DNA of 48,164 nucleotides, from NCBI RefSeq assembly GCF_000519005.1, contig NZ_JAER01000003.1, positions 1 to 48,164 of the forward strand, given 5' to 3'. A program made the translations under genes and the position numbers. Under the pieces are notes generated by a model, which saw only the letters and a program-made list of their open reading frames with translations, ran no database searches and was not told the origin of the DNA. Source of the DNA: Nocardioides sp. J54. Lineage in GTDB: Bacteria > Actinomycetota > Actinomycetes > Propionibacteriales > Nocardioidaceae. Below, piece by piece: positions 34,890 to 43,911 of the stretch (position 1 is the stretch's first letter; every line of letters begins with the position of its first letter).

Positions 34890-36175
34890 GCCAGACCGCG
34901 CCCCAGACCGCGCCCCAGGCCGCGCCGCCTGCCCCGGCACCGGCCCCCGCGCCCGTACCCGCCCCGGCGCCCGCCTCGAAGCCGGACGCAGTCGTCGACA
35001 CCCCGGCCCTGCTCAACCGCTGGCAGCTGATCGGGATGAGCGTCGCGATCGTCTTCGGCGTGCTCAGCGCCCTCGTGCAGTTCCTCGGCTGGCAGGCCGA
35101 CGGCCGTGCGGCGGCCGACACCGAGCAGCTGGTGCGGGTGCAGAAGATCCAGTCCTCCCTGCTCAACGCCGACGCGCTCGCGACGAACTCCTTCCTCGTC
35201 GGCGGCCTCGAGGACCCCGACCAGCGCGCACAGTACGACGACGCGGTCGACGAGGTGCTGACGCTGGTCACGCAGGCGGCCGACGCGCAGCCGGCCGACC
35301 AGCAGGTGCTGGCCGAGCTCAACGTCGCCGTCAACGACTACGCCACCGCGGTGGCCCAGGCCCGCGCCAACAACCGGCTCGGCTACCCGATCGGGGCGGA
35401 GTACCTCAGCGCCGCCAGCAGCGAGCTCGACGAGCGGGCCATGCCGATCCTCGATGCCCTGGTGGAGGCGAACACCGAGCGCGCGGAGGGTGCGATGAAC
35501 GGCCAGCACCCGTTCTGGCTGCTCCTCATCGGCGTCGCCGCGCTCGCCGTGCTCGTCTGGCTCAACCAGCAGCTCGCCGAGGCCTTCCGCCGCCGGATCA
35601 ACAAGGGGCTGGTCGTCGCCGGGGTGATCGTCCTGGTGGTCACCGCCGTGGCCGTGTTCGGCGCCTTCCTGCGCGACTCCTCCAACGACTCCCTGCAGGA
35701 GGAGGAGTTCGCGGCCGCGGTCGAGCTCGCCGACACCCGGACGGCAGCCAACGCGGCCAAGGCGACCGAGAGCCTCCGCCTGATCAAGCGGGGCGGCGGC
35801 GCCACCTTCGAGCAGCAGTGGCAGGAGTCCGTCGACGAGGTCGAGGACGGCCTCTCCCGCGCCGAGGTCGTCGCCCTCTGGGACACCTACAAGGAGCGGC
35901 ACGCCGAGATCGTGCGGCTCGACGACGCCGGCCGCTGGGACGCCGCCCGCACCCTCGCGACCCGCACCGACGAGCAAGGCTCCACGGCCCCGTTCGCCGC
36001 CTTCGACGGCTTCCTCGCCGAGGACACCGACGCCAACGCGGCTGCGGCGACCGACGAGCTGCGCAGCGGCCGCGCGGTCGCCCTCGTCACCAGCATCCTG
36101 ACCGTGCTGCTCGGCGTCGCCGCCGCAGTGGCCGTGGCTCGCGGCATCGGCGAGCGGCGGAGGGAGTTCTCATGA
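34886..36175 (+). CDS. glnX: GlnX-like membrane sensor protein
   Basis: 429 residues from ATG 34886, overlapping as ATGA. After a repetitive Pro/Ala tail there are four membrane helices, near 45-68, 207-230, 238-262 and 395-420. Between helices 1 and 2 and between 3 and 4 lie outward helical domains of about 140 residues that resemble four-helix-bundle sensors, each with alternating acidic and Ala-rich helices. GlnX of Corynebacterium and Mycobacterium has this form. There it passes the signal of the lipoprotein GlnH across the membrane to PknG. The neighbours glnH and pknG in this operon settle the identity. Confidence 0.85.
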   Translation: MSQTAPQTAPQAAPPAPAPAPAPVPAPAPASKPDAVVDTPALLNRWQLIGMSVAIVFGVLSALVQFLGWQADGRAAADTEQLVRVQKIQSSLLNADALATNSFLVGGLEDPDQRAQYDDAVDEVLTLVTQAADAQPADQQVLAELNVAVNDYATAVAQARANNRLGYPIGAEYLSAASSELDERAMPILDALVEANTERAEGAMNGQHPFWLLLIGVAALAVLVWLNQQLAEAFRRRINKGLVVAGVIVLVVTAVAVFGAFLRDSSNDSLQEEEFAAAVELADTRTAANAAKATESLRLIKRGGGATFEQQWQESVDEVEDGLSRAEVVALWDTYKERHAEIVRLDDAGRWDAARTLATRTDEQGSTAPFAAFDGFLAEDTDANAAAATDELRSGRAVALVTSILTVLLGVAAAVAVARGIGERRREFS

Positions 36176-37149
36176 GGTCGGTCCTGCGTCCCCGCCGGCT
36201 CGCGGCGTTGCTCGCTGCGGGTGTCCTCGTCCTCGGCGCCTGCGGGTACGACGACACCGTCGTCCCCTCCGCTGAGGAGGAGGCCACGGCGGGCGGAGGT
36301 GGCTCCGGCCCGTCGCCGGTCGAGTGCGACAACCCGACCCAGTCCTACGCCCCGAGCGACGACCGCGCCGCGGCCCGGGCCCAGCTGGTCAACCCCGGCC
36401 AGCTCGTCGTCGGCGTCTCCGCCGACACCCTCAAGCTCGGCTCGGCCGACCCGGAGGACGGCTTCGCGATCAAGGGCTTCGACATCGACGTCGCCCAGGC
36501 CGTCGCCGACGCCCTCGGGGTGACCCTGCGGCTGCGCGTGATCAGCGCCGCCGAGCGGATCGACCTGCTCGGCGGCGACGCGGACGGCGACGGCGAGGCG
36601 CCGGAGCCCCAGATCGACCTCGTCGTGCGGAACATGACGATGAACTGCACGCGCTGGTCCCAGATCGGCTTCTCCGCGGTCTACTACAACGCCACCCAGA
36701 AGGTGCTGGTGCGCGAGGACGACGTGCCGGCGTTCGAGAAGGACGGCCTGGAGTCCCTCGACGGCAAGCGGGTCTGCGCGCCGGCCGGGTCGACCAGCAT
36801 CGACAACATCACCGAGAAGCAGCCGGACGCCGTCCCCGTCGCGGCCGCCAACCACACCGGGTGCCTGGTGAAGTTCCAGCAGGGCGAGGTCGACGCCATC
36901 ACCGGCGACGACACCGTCCTCGCCGGCCTCGCGGCGCAGGACCCCTACGCCGTCGTGCCCGACCAGGAGAAGCTCACCGACGAGCCCTACGGCGTGGGCG
37001 CGAACAAGGACGACGTCGCGCTCATCAGGTTCGTCAACAGCGTCCTGGAGCAGCGCCGCAGCAACGGCGAGTGGCAGCGGTCCTACGACCGGTGGCTGAA
37101 GCCCTACCTGGGCGACGCACGGCCCCCGGCCCCGAGCTACGGCCGGTGA
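36172..37149 (+). CDS. glnH: GlnH-like amino acid-binding lipoprotein
   Basis: 325 residues from ATG 36172, overlapping as ATGA. The lipoprotein signal ends LVLGA-Cys24. The rest is a type II solute-binding fold: GQLVVGVSADTLKLG, IKGFDIDVAQAVADALGV, DLVVRNMTMNCTRWSQIGFSAVYYN and VDAITGDDTVLAGLAAQDP. No ABC transporter permease or ATPase for an amino acid is nearby, so it acts as a sensor, not in uptake. In mycobacteria GlnH binds Asp/Glu/Asn and signals through GlnX to PknG. Confidence 0.92.
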   Translation: MRSVLRPRRLAALLAAGVLVLGACGYDDTVVPSAEEEATAGGGGSGPSPVECDNPTQSYAPSDDRAAARAQLVNPGQLVVGVSADTLKLGSADPEDGFAIKGFDIDVAQAVADALGVTLRLRVISAAERIDLLGGDADGDGEAPEPQIDLVVRNMTMNCTRWSQIGFSAVYYNATQKVLVREDDVPAFEKDGLESLDGKRVCAPAGSTSIDNITEKQPDAVPVAAANHTGCLVKFQQGEVDAITGDDTVLAGLAAQDPYAVVPDQEKLTDEPYGVGANKDDVALIRFVNSVLEQRRSNGEWQRSYDRWLKPYLGDARPPAPSYGR

Positions 37150-38270
37150 CCGTGCAGGACACCACGGCGACCGCTCCCACCGCGCCCGGGCGGCTCGGTG
37201 ACGCGCTCGAGCTTGCCGTCATCCAGGCCTACCTGACCGATCTCGACACCTGGCTGCGGGTGCGTCGCGCCGAGCTCGACGAGCTGGACCGTGCCGCGAT
37301 CGCCGCCGGCCGCGGCGGTGAGCTCGCCGGCGACATGTCGCTCGCCCTCGCGCTCTGGAAGGCCACCGCCGACCGCTACCAGCTGGTCTTCGCGACCTGG
37401 GACGGCGGACGCGTGCTCCGGCAGGAGCGGGAGCGGATCTCCGCCCTCATCTGGGGCCGCCTCGACTCCGCGACCGACCTGCCCGGCGGGCTCGCCGTGT
37501 CGCTGCCCGAGGCCTGCCGCCTGTGCGACGCACTCACCGGCCAGCTGCGCACCCGCCTCGCGCTCGCCCCGGACGCGCACCGCTCGGCGGCACGCATCCG
37601 CGACCTGCGGGCGCAGCTGGAGCGGATCCGCGACCAGGTCGGCCTCGAGCCGGCCACCACCCGCGACGCCGCCGTCGCCCGGCTCGCCGAGCTGATGTCC
37701 CGGCTCGAGGTCGTCGTCGAGAAGGCGAAGCGCGGGGGAGATGTCGGCGGCCTGCTCGGGCCGCTGGAGACCGAGGCCAGCACGTTCGAGCGCGACCTGA
37801 TCGTCGGCAACGCCCGGCGGCGCGACGCGCGCGACAAGGTGCTCACGGCCCGGGAGCTGCGGGCCGACCTCGAGGCGCGCGAGGCTGCCCTCGCCAAGCT
37901 CGCCGAGACCTGCGTCGCCACCGTCGACCCCGCCCCGCGCTACGCCGTGCCGGACGTCGAGCTGCTCGGCCCGGTGCCGGTCACCGCGGACGAGATCGAG
38001 CCCTACCTGCAGCGGCTGGACCGGGTGGCCCAGGCGATGGAGGTCGCCCAGCACGCCTACGCCGACGCGCTCGACGAGCACGCCCAGCTCGTCGGCCTGC
38101 TCGACGGCTACGTGGCGAAGGCCCGCGCGAACGGCCTGGCCGACCACCCCGACCTCGTCGAGAGCGAACGTGCCGCCCGGGCCCTGCTCGACCGCCGTCC
38201 CTGCCCGATGGTCGTGGCCCGGCAGCTCGTGACGACGTACCAGACCTGGCTTGCAAAGGAGACGCCGTGA
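37146..38270 (+). CDS. Helical protein of unknown function in the PknG operon
   Basis: 374 residues from GTG 37146, overlapping as GTGA. No signal peptide or membrane segment is seen. It is almost all helical with coiled-coil stretches: LRAQLERIRDQVGLE, AELMSRLEVVVEKAKRGGDVG and ARELRADLEAREAALAKLAETC. The C-terminal ~90 residues (EIEPYLQRLDRVAQAMEVAQHAYADALDEH, then LLDRRPCPMVVARQLVTTYQTWL) look like a separate helical domain. It lies between glnH and pknG, both of which it overlaps, so a scaffold or adaptor between the sensor and the kinase is plausible. I do not recognise a family. Confidence 0.8.
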   Translation: MTVQDTTATAPTAPGRLGDALELAVIQAYLTDLDTWLRVRRAELDELDRAAIAAGRGGELAGDMSLALALWKATADRYQLVFATWDGGRVLRQERERISALIWGRLDSATDLPGGLAVSLPEACRLCDALTGQLRTRLALAPDAHRSAARIRDLRAQLERIRDQVGLEPATTRDAAVARLAELMSRLEVVVEKAKRGGDVGGLLGPLETEASTFERDLIVGNARRRDARDKVLTARELRADLEAREAALAKLAETCVATVDPAPRYAVPDVELLGPVPVTADEIEPYLQRLDRVAQAMEVAQHAYADALDEHAQLVGLLDGYVAKARANGLADHPDLVESERAARALLDRRPCPMVVARQLVTTYQTWLAKETP

Positions 38271-40681
38271 GCACCGCTTCCTGCACCCAGCCCGGATGCA
38301 CCGGATCGATCGTCGACGGCTACTGCGACATCTGCGGCATGGCCGGCGCGCCCGCCGCGCAGCCGGCGGCCGCGTCCCCGGCACCGGCGGAGGAGCCGGC
38401 CGGCGTCGCCGCGTCGGGCACCACCAAGCGCCCGCCCGCCGCCAACGGCGACCCCTGCCCGCAGCCCGGCTGCACCGGGTCGATCCTCGACGGCTACTGC
38501 GACGTCTGCGGATCGCCCGCCCTGCCGGGCGCGCGGGTGGCCGAGGCCGCCGCGCTCGCGCAGGAGACGCAGCCGCTGTCCGGCCGCGAGGGCACCTCGG
38601 CGACCGCCGCCAGCCGCGTGCAGTCCGCGGCGATCGGCTCCCGCCGTGCCGGTACGACGGGCAGCTACGCCACCCGCCGGATGCGCACCGGCTCGCAGCG
38701 GATGCGCTCGGCCCGGCTCGGCGCCGGCCTCACCGTCGTCCCGCCCGCCCCGCCGGTCGACGCGGCGAAGGCGATCATGGCCGACCCGCAGGTGCCGGAG
38801 GAGAAGCGCAACTGCTCCAAGTGCGGCAACCCCGTGGGCCGCAGCATCGACGGCCGCCCCGGGCGCAGCGAGGGCTTCTGTCCCAACTGCGGGCAGCAGT
38901 TCTCGTTCACCCCGAAGCTGCAGCCGGGCGACCTGGTCGCCGGGCAGTACGAGGTCGCCGGCGCGCTCGCGCACGGCGGCCTCGGCTGGATCTACCTCGC
39001 CCGCGACCGCAACGTCTCCAACCGGTGGGTCGTGCTCAAGGGCCTGCTCAACTCCGGTGACCCCGACGCCCTGGCGGCCGCCATCGCCGAGCAGCAGTTC
39101 CTCGCGCAGGTCGAGCATCCGCTGATCGTCGAGATCTACAACTTCGTCACGCACGAGGGCGCCGGCTACATCGTGATGGAGTACGTCGGCGGCAAGTCGC
39201 TCAAGCAGATCCTCAAGCAGCGGATGGCCGCCAACAACGGTGTCTACGACCCGCTCCCGGTGGACCAGGCGCTGGCCTACATCCTCGAGCTGCTGCCGGC
39301 GTTCCAGTACCTCCACGACCTCGGCCTGGTCTACTGCGACTTCAAGCCCGACAACATGATCCAGGTCGGCGACGCGATGAAGCTGATCGACCTCGGCGGC
39401 GTGCGCCGGATCGACGACGAGGAGTCGGCGATCTACGGCACGGTCGGCTACCAGGCGCCGGAGGTCGCGGAGATCGGGCCGTCGGTGGCGTCGGACATCT
39501 ACACGATCGGGCGCACCCTCGTGGTGCTCACGATGGAGTTCCGCGGCTACCAGGGCACCTACCTGCACAGCCTGCCGCCGGTCGACGCGACGCCGCTGTT
39601 CCAGGACCACGACTCGCTCTACCACCTCGTCGCGAAGTGCTGCGCACCCGACCCGGCCGACCGGTTCGCCTCGGTCGACGAGCTGCGCTCGCAGGTGCTC
39701 GGCGTGCTGCGTGAGGTCGTCGCCCGCAAGCGGCAGGGGACCGCCACCACGTCGGCGGCGTCGGTGCTCTTCGAGTCGCCCGCGACCGCCCGCGCGATCA
39801 GCGAGTGGAGCCAGCTGCCGCGGTTGCGCGAGGACACCACGGACCCGCAGTACAGCTGGCTGTCGACGATCAGCTCCGACGACCCGCGCAAGCGGCTCGC
39901 CGACCTCCAGCAGGCGCCCGAGGACAGCGCCGAGGTGTGGCTGGCCCGGGCCCGTGCGGCTCTCGAGCTCAAGGACCCGGCCGGCGCGCGGGCCCACGCG
40001 CAGGCGCTGCTCACGGCAGACCCGTGGGAGTGGCGGGCGCTGTGGGTCGAGGGCCTCGCCGCGGTGCAGTCGCAGGACTGGGAGACCGCGAAGGCGTCGT
40101 TCAACGCCGTCTACCAGCAAGTCCCCGGCGAGCTCGCACCCAAGCTCGCGCTGGCGTTCGCGTGCGAGCGCGGCGGGTTGCCGGAGGTGGCCGAAGGCCT
40201 CTACGAGGTCTGCCTGTCGACCGACGCGGCCTACGTGCCGCCCGCAGCCTTCGGCATGGCCCGGGTGCGCGCCGAGCGCGGCGACACCCTCGGCGCCGTC
40301 GGCGCCCTGGACCTCGTGCCGACCACCAGTCGCGGCTACACCGAAAGCCGCCAGCTGCGCGCCGAGGTGCTGCTGTCCGGAGGCGCACGCGACCTCGCGG
40401 TGCTCGACCAGGCGATGCGCACCATCGAGACCGCCAGCGTGGACACCCGCACCCGCCAGCACTACACCGTGCGGATCCTCACCGAGGCGCTCACGGTCGT
40501 CACCGGCAACGGTGCGGTGCCCGAGGGCGCGCGGATCGGGTCGGTCGCGGCCACCGAGGTCGGCGTGCGCGACGGCCTGGAGAACGCCCTGCGCTCGCTC
40601 GCCCGGGACGCCATCGACCTCGAGGAGCGCGTCAGCCTGGTCAACCAGGCCAACGCCGTGCGGAACTGGAGCCTGACGTGA
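38267..40681 (+). CDS. pknG: Serine/threonine protein kinase PknG
   Basis: 804 residues from GTG 38267. Order: two N-terminal zinc ribbons of the form C-x4-C-x8-C-x2-C (Cys6/11/20/23 and 64/69/78/81), a disordered Arg-rich linker, the PknG rubredoxin-like domain (Cys183/186 and 205/208), the kinase domain and a C-terminal TPR region from about 530. The kinase has AHGGLGWIYLA, Lys258, VYCDFKPDN with catalytic Asp358, and DLGG with Asp375 in place of DFG, as in mycobacterial PknG. The two extra zinc ribbons are not in the mycobacterial protein. It regulates 2-oxoglutarate/glutamate metabolism there by phosphorylating the FHA protein GarA. Confidence 0.96.
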   Translation: MSTASCTQPGCTGSIVDGYCDICGMAGAPAAQPAAASPAPAEEPAGVAASGTTKRPPAANGDPCPQPGCTGSILDGYCDVCGSPALPGARVAEAAALAQETQPLSGREGTSATAASRVQSAAIGSRRAGTTGSYATRRMRTGSQRMRSARLGAGLTVVPPAPPVDAAKAIMADPQVPEEKRNCSKCGNPVGRSIDGRPGRSEGFCPNCGQQFSFTPKLQPGDLVAGQYEVAGALAHGGLGWIYLARDRNVSNRWVVLKGLLNSGDPDALAAAIAEQQFLAQVEHPLIVEIYNFVTHEGAGYIVMEYVGGKSLKQILKQRMAANNGVYDPLPVDQALAYILELLPAFQYLHDLGLVYCDFKPDNMIQVGDAMKLIDLGGVRRIDDEESAIYGTVGYQAPEVAEIGPSVASDIYTIGRTLVVLTMEFRGYQGTYLHSLPPVDATPLFQDHDSLYHLVAKCCAPDPADRFASVDELRSQVLGVLREVVARKRQGTATTSAASVLFESPATARAISEWSQLPRLREDTTDPQYSWLSTISSDDPRKRLADLQQAPEDSAEVWLARARAALELKDPAGARAHAQALLTADPWEWRALWVEGLAAVQSQDWETAKASFNAVYQQVPGELAPKLALAFACERGGLPEVAEGLYEVCLSTDAAYVPPAAFGMARVRAERGDTLGAVGALDLVPTTSRGYTESRQLRAEVLLSGGARDLAVLDQAMRTIETASVDTRTRQHYTVRILTEALTVVTGNGAVPEGARIGSVAATEVGVRDGLENALRSLARDAIDLEERVSLVNQANAVRNWSLT

Positions 40682-41832
40682 CCTGCCCGTCCTGCGGCTC
40701 GGCCGTGTCCGAGGGGGCCCGCTTCTGCGAGGAGTGCGGCACCCCGCTCGGTACGACGGCCGCGACCGCCGTACCGGCCGCGGCGCCTGCCGCGCCGCCC
40801 CCGCCGCCGCCCGCCGGCGACCCGCTGCGCGACGCGCCGATCAGCGCCCCCACCCGCCGGCCCGCCGCCGCACTGCCGGACCCGCCCCCGCCGCCGGGCC
40901 GCCGGCCGTGCGCGGAGTGCGGGGGAGAGGTCGGGCCGGACCTCTACTGCACCGCCTGCGGCACCAAGGCCCCCAGCGAGCGTGACCACTTCGAGGAGCG
41001 GCCCGCGTCGTGGGTGGCCGGGGTGTGCGACAAGGCGGTCAGCAAGAACCGCAACGAGGACGCGATGGCGCTGCTCGCCGGCCCCGAGCCGGGGTCGCGG
41101 GCCGTGCTGGTCGTGCTCGACGGGGTGTCCAGCTCCGTCGACTCCGACGTGGCGTCGCTGGCCGGCGCCCGGGCGGCCCGCGACGTGCTGCGCGTCCCGC
41201 TGCCGTCGGGCATGGGGACCCCGCAGAGCCGGGACGCCGCCGTGGCGCAGGTGTTCGCCAAGGCCGCTGCGGCCGCCAACACCGCGATCGTCGCGGTGAC
41301 CGACCCCGACTCGCCCAACCCCGCGTCGGCGACGTTCACCGCCGCGGTGCTCGAGGGCCGCCGGATCAGCTGGGCCAACATCGGCGACTCCCGCACCTAC
41401 TGGATCCCCGACGAGGGCCCGGCGGTGCAGCTGTCGGTCGACGACTCCGTCGCCCAGGCGCACATGGCCGCCGGCGTGCCCCGCGAGGTCGCCGAGAACG
41501 GCCCGCAGGCGCACGCGATCACCAAGTGGCTCGGCCGCGACTCCGAGGACCTCACCCCGACCGTCGGGAGCATGGAGGTCGAGGGGCCGGGCTGGCTGCT
41601 CGCCTGCTCCGACGGGTTGTGGAACTACGCCTCGGACGCCGACGACCTCGCCGCCCGGGTGCGGGGCGCGGGCACCTCGGACCCGCTCGAGCTCGCCACC
41701 GCCCTGGTCGACTTCGCGAACGCGTCGGGCGGCCAGGACAACGTCACCGCAGCGCTGGCCCGGGTCGACCACCCGGTGCTCGGGCAGAATGACCAGACGC
41801 CGACCCCAGGAGGAGAGCCGAGCGATGGCTGA
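40678..41832 (+). CDS. PP2C-family protein phosphatase with N-terminal zinc ribbons
   Basis: 384 residues from GTG 40678, overlapping pknG as GTGA. Two zinc ribbons come first (CPSCG...FCEECG and CAECG...YCTACG), with a Pro-rich linker. The PP2C domain starts near 110: KNRNEDAM, VVLDGVSSS with a metal Asp, WANIGDSRTYWI, LACSDGLWNYASDADDL and GGQDNVTAAL. All the usual metal-binding Asp residues are there. It probably reverses PknG phosphorylation. The GVSSS in place of the usual GMGG is one variation. Confidence 0.93.
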   Translation: MTCPSCGSAVSEGARFCEECGTPLGTTAATAVPAAAPAAPPPPPPAGDPLRDAPISAPTRRPAAALPDPPPPPGRRPCAECGGEVGPDLYCTACGTKAPSERDHFEERPASWVAGVCDKAVSKNRNEDAMALLAGPEPGSRAVLVVLDGVSSSVDSDVASLAGARAARDVLRVPLPSGMGTPQSRDAAVAQVFAKAAAAANTAIVAVTDPDSPNPASATFTAAVLEGRRISWANIGDSRTYWIPDEGPAVQLSVDDSVAQAHMAAGVPREVAENGPQAHAITKWLGRDSEDLTPTVGSMEVEGPGWLLACSDGLWNYASDADDLAARVRGAGTSDPLELATALVDFANASGGQDNVTAALARVDHPVLGQNDQTPTPGGEPSDG

Positions 41833-43111
41833 GTTCACCGCCGCCGTCTACCAGAACGAGTTCCTGCCCGACGGCGGGACGGACGTCAACGCGATCGTCA
41901 CGATCACCTGCACCGGCGCCGGCACGGCCGGGCAGTCGGGCGCCGGTGATGCCGGCGAGATCATCATCGTCGACACCTCCGGCTCGATGGGGCCCGCGAC
42001 CATGGCCGCCGCGCGGGAGGCCGCGCAGGCCGCGCTCGCCGAGATCGTCGACGGGACCTACTTCGCCGTCGTCGCCGGCGCCGACCGCGCGATGCTGGCC
42101 TACCCGCTGGTCTCCAGCGGACCGGGCATGGTGCGGATGGACGCCGCCGCGCGCCGCGGGGCCGCCCAGGCGATCGACCGCCTCGTCGGCAGCGGTGGTA
42201 CGGCGATCAGCACCTGGCTCGACCTCGCCGGCCAGCTCTTCGCCTCGGTGCCGGCGATCACCCAGCGCCACGTCCTGCTGCTCACCGACGGCGAGAACCG
42301 GGAGCGCCCCGGCCGCCTCGACGAGGCGATCAACCGGGCGACGGGCTACTTCCAGGCCGACTGCCGCGGCGCCGGGACCGACTGGCAGGTCGCGGAGATC
42401 CGCCGCATCGCGCAGGCGCTGCTCGGCACCGTCGACATCATCCCGAGCCCGGGTGAGATGAAGGCGCAGTTCCAGGAGATCATGCGCAAGGCCATGTCGC
42501 GCGGCGTCGCCGACGCGTCGCTGCGGGTGTGGACGCCACAGGGGGCCGAGGTGCTCTTCGTGCGGCAGGTCTCGCCGACGGTCGAGGACCTCACCCACCG
42601 TCGTACCCCCGTCAACCCGTTGACCGGCGACTACCCGACCGGTGCCTGGTCCGACGAGTCCCGGGACTACCACATCGCGGTCCGGGTGCCGGCGAAGGCG
42701 ATCGGCCAGGAGCAGCTGGCCGCGCGCGTGCAGCTCGCGATGGGCGACGACATCGTCACCCAGGGCCTGGTCAAGGCGACCTGGTCCAACAACTCCGAGC
42801 TGACCACCCGCATCGACCAGCAGGTCGCCCACTACACCGGGCAGGAGGAGCTGGCCCGGATGATCCAGGAGGGCCTGGCCGCGAAGGCCGCCGGTGACGA
42901 GGCGACCGCGACCACCAAGCTCGGCCGTGCGGTGCAGCTCGCCGCGGAGACCGGCAACGACGAGGCCACCAGCAAGCTGCGCAAGGTGGTCGACGTGGAG
43001 AGCGAGGAGACCGGTACCGTCCGGCTCAAGCGCGCCGTCGACAAGGCCGACGAGATGGCGCTCGACACCGCCTCCACCAAGACCACGAGGATCCGCAAGG
43101 AGACGACGTGA
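41825..43111 (+). CDS. VWA-domain protein
   Basis: 428 residues from ATG 41825, with GGAGAG upstream and an 8-base overlap with the phosphatase gene. The von Willebrand A domain is complete: MIDAS DTSGSMG near residue 52, the Thr loop GGTAIS and LLLTDGEN. A beta-sandwich domain follows (about 230-330), then a helical tail rich in Ala/Lys/Glu with KLRKVVDVESEETGTVRLKRAVDK. There is no signal peptide, so it is cytoplasmic. VWA proteins often pair with AAA+ ATPases of MoxR type; an AAA+ ATPase is encoded upstream in this operon. Confidence 0.9.
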   Translation: MAEFTAAVYQNEFLPDGGTDVNAIVTITCTGAGTAGQSGAGDAGEIIIVDTSGSMGPATMAAAREAAQAALAEIVDGTYFAVVAGADRAMLAYPLVSSGPGMVRMDAAARRGAAQAIDRLVGSGGTAISTWLDLAGQLFASVPAITQRHVLLLTDGENRERPGRLDEAINRATGYFQADCRGAGTDWQVAEIRRIAQALLGTVDIIPSPGEMKAQFQEIMRKAMSRGVADASLRVWTPQGAEVLFVRQVSPTVEDLTHRRTPVNPLTGDYPTGAWSDESRDYHIAVRVPAKAIGQEQLAARVQLAMGDDIVTQGLVKATWSNNSELTTRIDQQVAHYTGQEELARMIQEGLAAKAAGDEATATTKLGRAVQLAAETGNDEATSKLRKVVDVESEETGTVRLKRAVDKADEMALDTASTKTTRIRKETT

Positions 43112-43875
43112 CCTCCACCTGCCCGTCCGGGCACGAGTCGGACGCCGACGACTACTGCGACGTCTGCGGCCTGCCGATCCCCGCCGGCGGGGGAGCCCCG
43201 GCGCCGACGCCCGAGCCGGCGGCGCCCGTCGAGCCGGCGCCGGAGCCCGAGCCGACGAGCAGTGCCTGCCCGAACTGCCAGGCCGCCAACCCGCCCAACG
43301 CGCTGTTCTGCGAGGCCTGCGGCTACGACTTCACCACCGGCTCGATGCCGCGGCCCGTCACGCCGCCGTCGCCGCTCGACCTGGACACCCCGGTGCCCGC
43401 TCCGGCGGCTCCGGAGCCCCCGGCTGCCCCGGAGCCGCCCGCACCGGCCCCCTCGGTCGCACCGCGGCTGGCCGAGGCGTGGGTGGCGGAGGTCTGGATC
43501 GACCCGGATTGGTACGCCGACCAGGACTCCAGCGACCCGCTGCCCTCGGCGGGGGTGCCGGTCGTCGTACCCCTGCGGTCGACGTCGGTGCTCGTGGGGC
43601 GCACCTCGCGCAGCCGGGGCATCCACCCCGACATCGACCTGGGCACCGACAACGGCATCAGCCGCCGGCACTGCCAGCTGACCACCGACGGCACCCGCTG
43701 GTGGGTCGAGGACCTCGGCTCCTCCAACGGCACCTACCTCGGCTCCGCGATCGGCTCGCTGCCGACGGAGCCGGTGCCGGTGGGGGAGAAGCGCGAGGTC
43801 GGTCCGGACGAGCGGATCTACCTCGGCGCCTGGACCCGGATCGTCCTCCGGCGGGCGCAGCCCGGCGAGGCCTGA
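43108..43875 (+). CDS. FHA-domain protein with N-terminal zinc ribbons
   Basis: 255 residues from GTG 43108, overlapping as GTGA. The first ribbon is CPSGHESDADDYCDVCG (C-x3-H-x7-C-x2-C), the second CPNCQAANPPNALFCEACG. A Pro/Ala linker of about 60 residues leads to a C-terminal FHA domain: LVGRTSRSRGIHPDIDLG, GISRRHCQL with the phosphothreonine-binding Arg and Ser/His, and EDLGSSNGTYLG. It should read phosphothreonines made by PknG. It is not GarA-like in layout: no N-terminal ETTS-type motif is seen. Confidence 0.93.
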   Translation: MTSTCPSGHESDADDYCDVCGLPIPAGGGAPAPTPEPAAPVEPAPEPEPTSSACPNCQAANPPNALFCEACGYDFTTGSMPRPVTPPSPLDLDTPVPAPAAPEPPAAPEPPAPAPSVAPRLAEAWVAEVWIDPDWYADQDSSDPLPSAGVPVVVPLRSTSVLVGRTSRSRGIHPDIDLGTDNGISRRHCQLTTDGTRWWVEDLGSSNGTYLGSAIGSLPTEPVPVGEKREVGPDERIYLGAWTRIVLRRAQPGEA

Positions 43876-43880
43876 GGCAT

Positions 43881-43899
43881 ACCCGCCGGGAGGGCGGGT
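43881..43899 (+). terminator. Hairpin after the FHA gene
   Basis: ACCCGCC and GGCGGGT form a perfect 7-bp stem with a five-base loop, five bases after the stop. It may end the PknG operon. There is no U-run. A TAGGCG box overlaps its end, seven bases before the next start. Confidence 0.55.
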
Positions 43900-43911
43900 A
43901 GGCGCAGCTGC

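Noticed and set aside
43108..43875. FHA protein as a GarA/OdhI orthologue
   Set aside because: It lacks the N-terminal threonine-containing ETTS-type motif and has zinc ribbons in its place, so it is better described as a separate reader.
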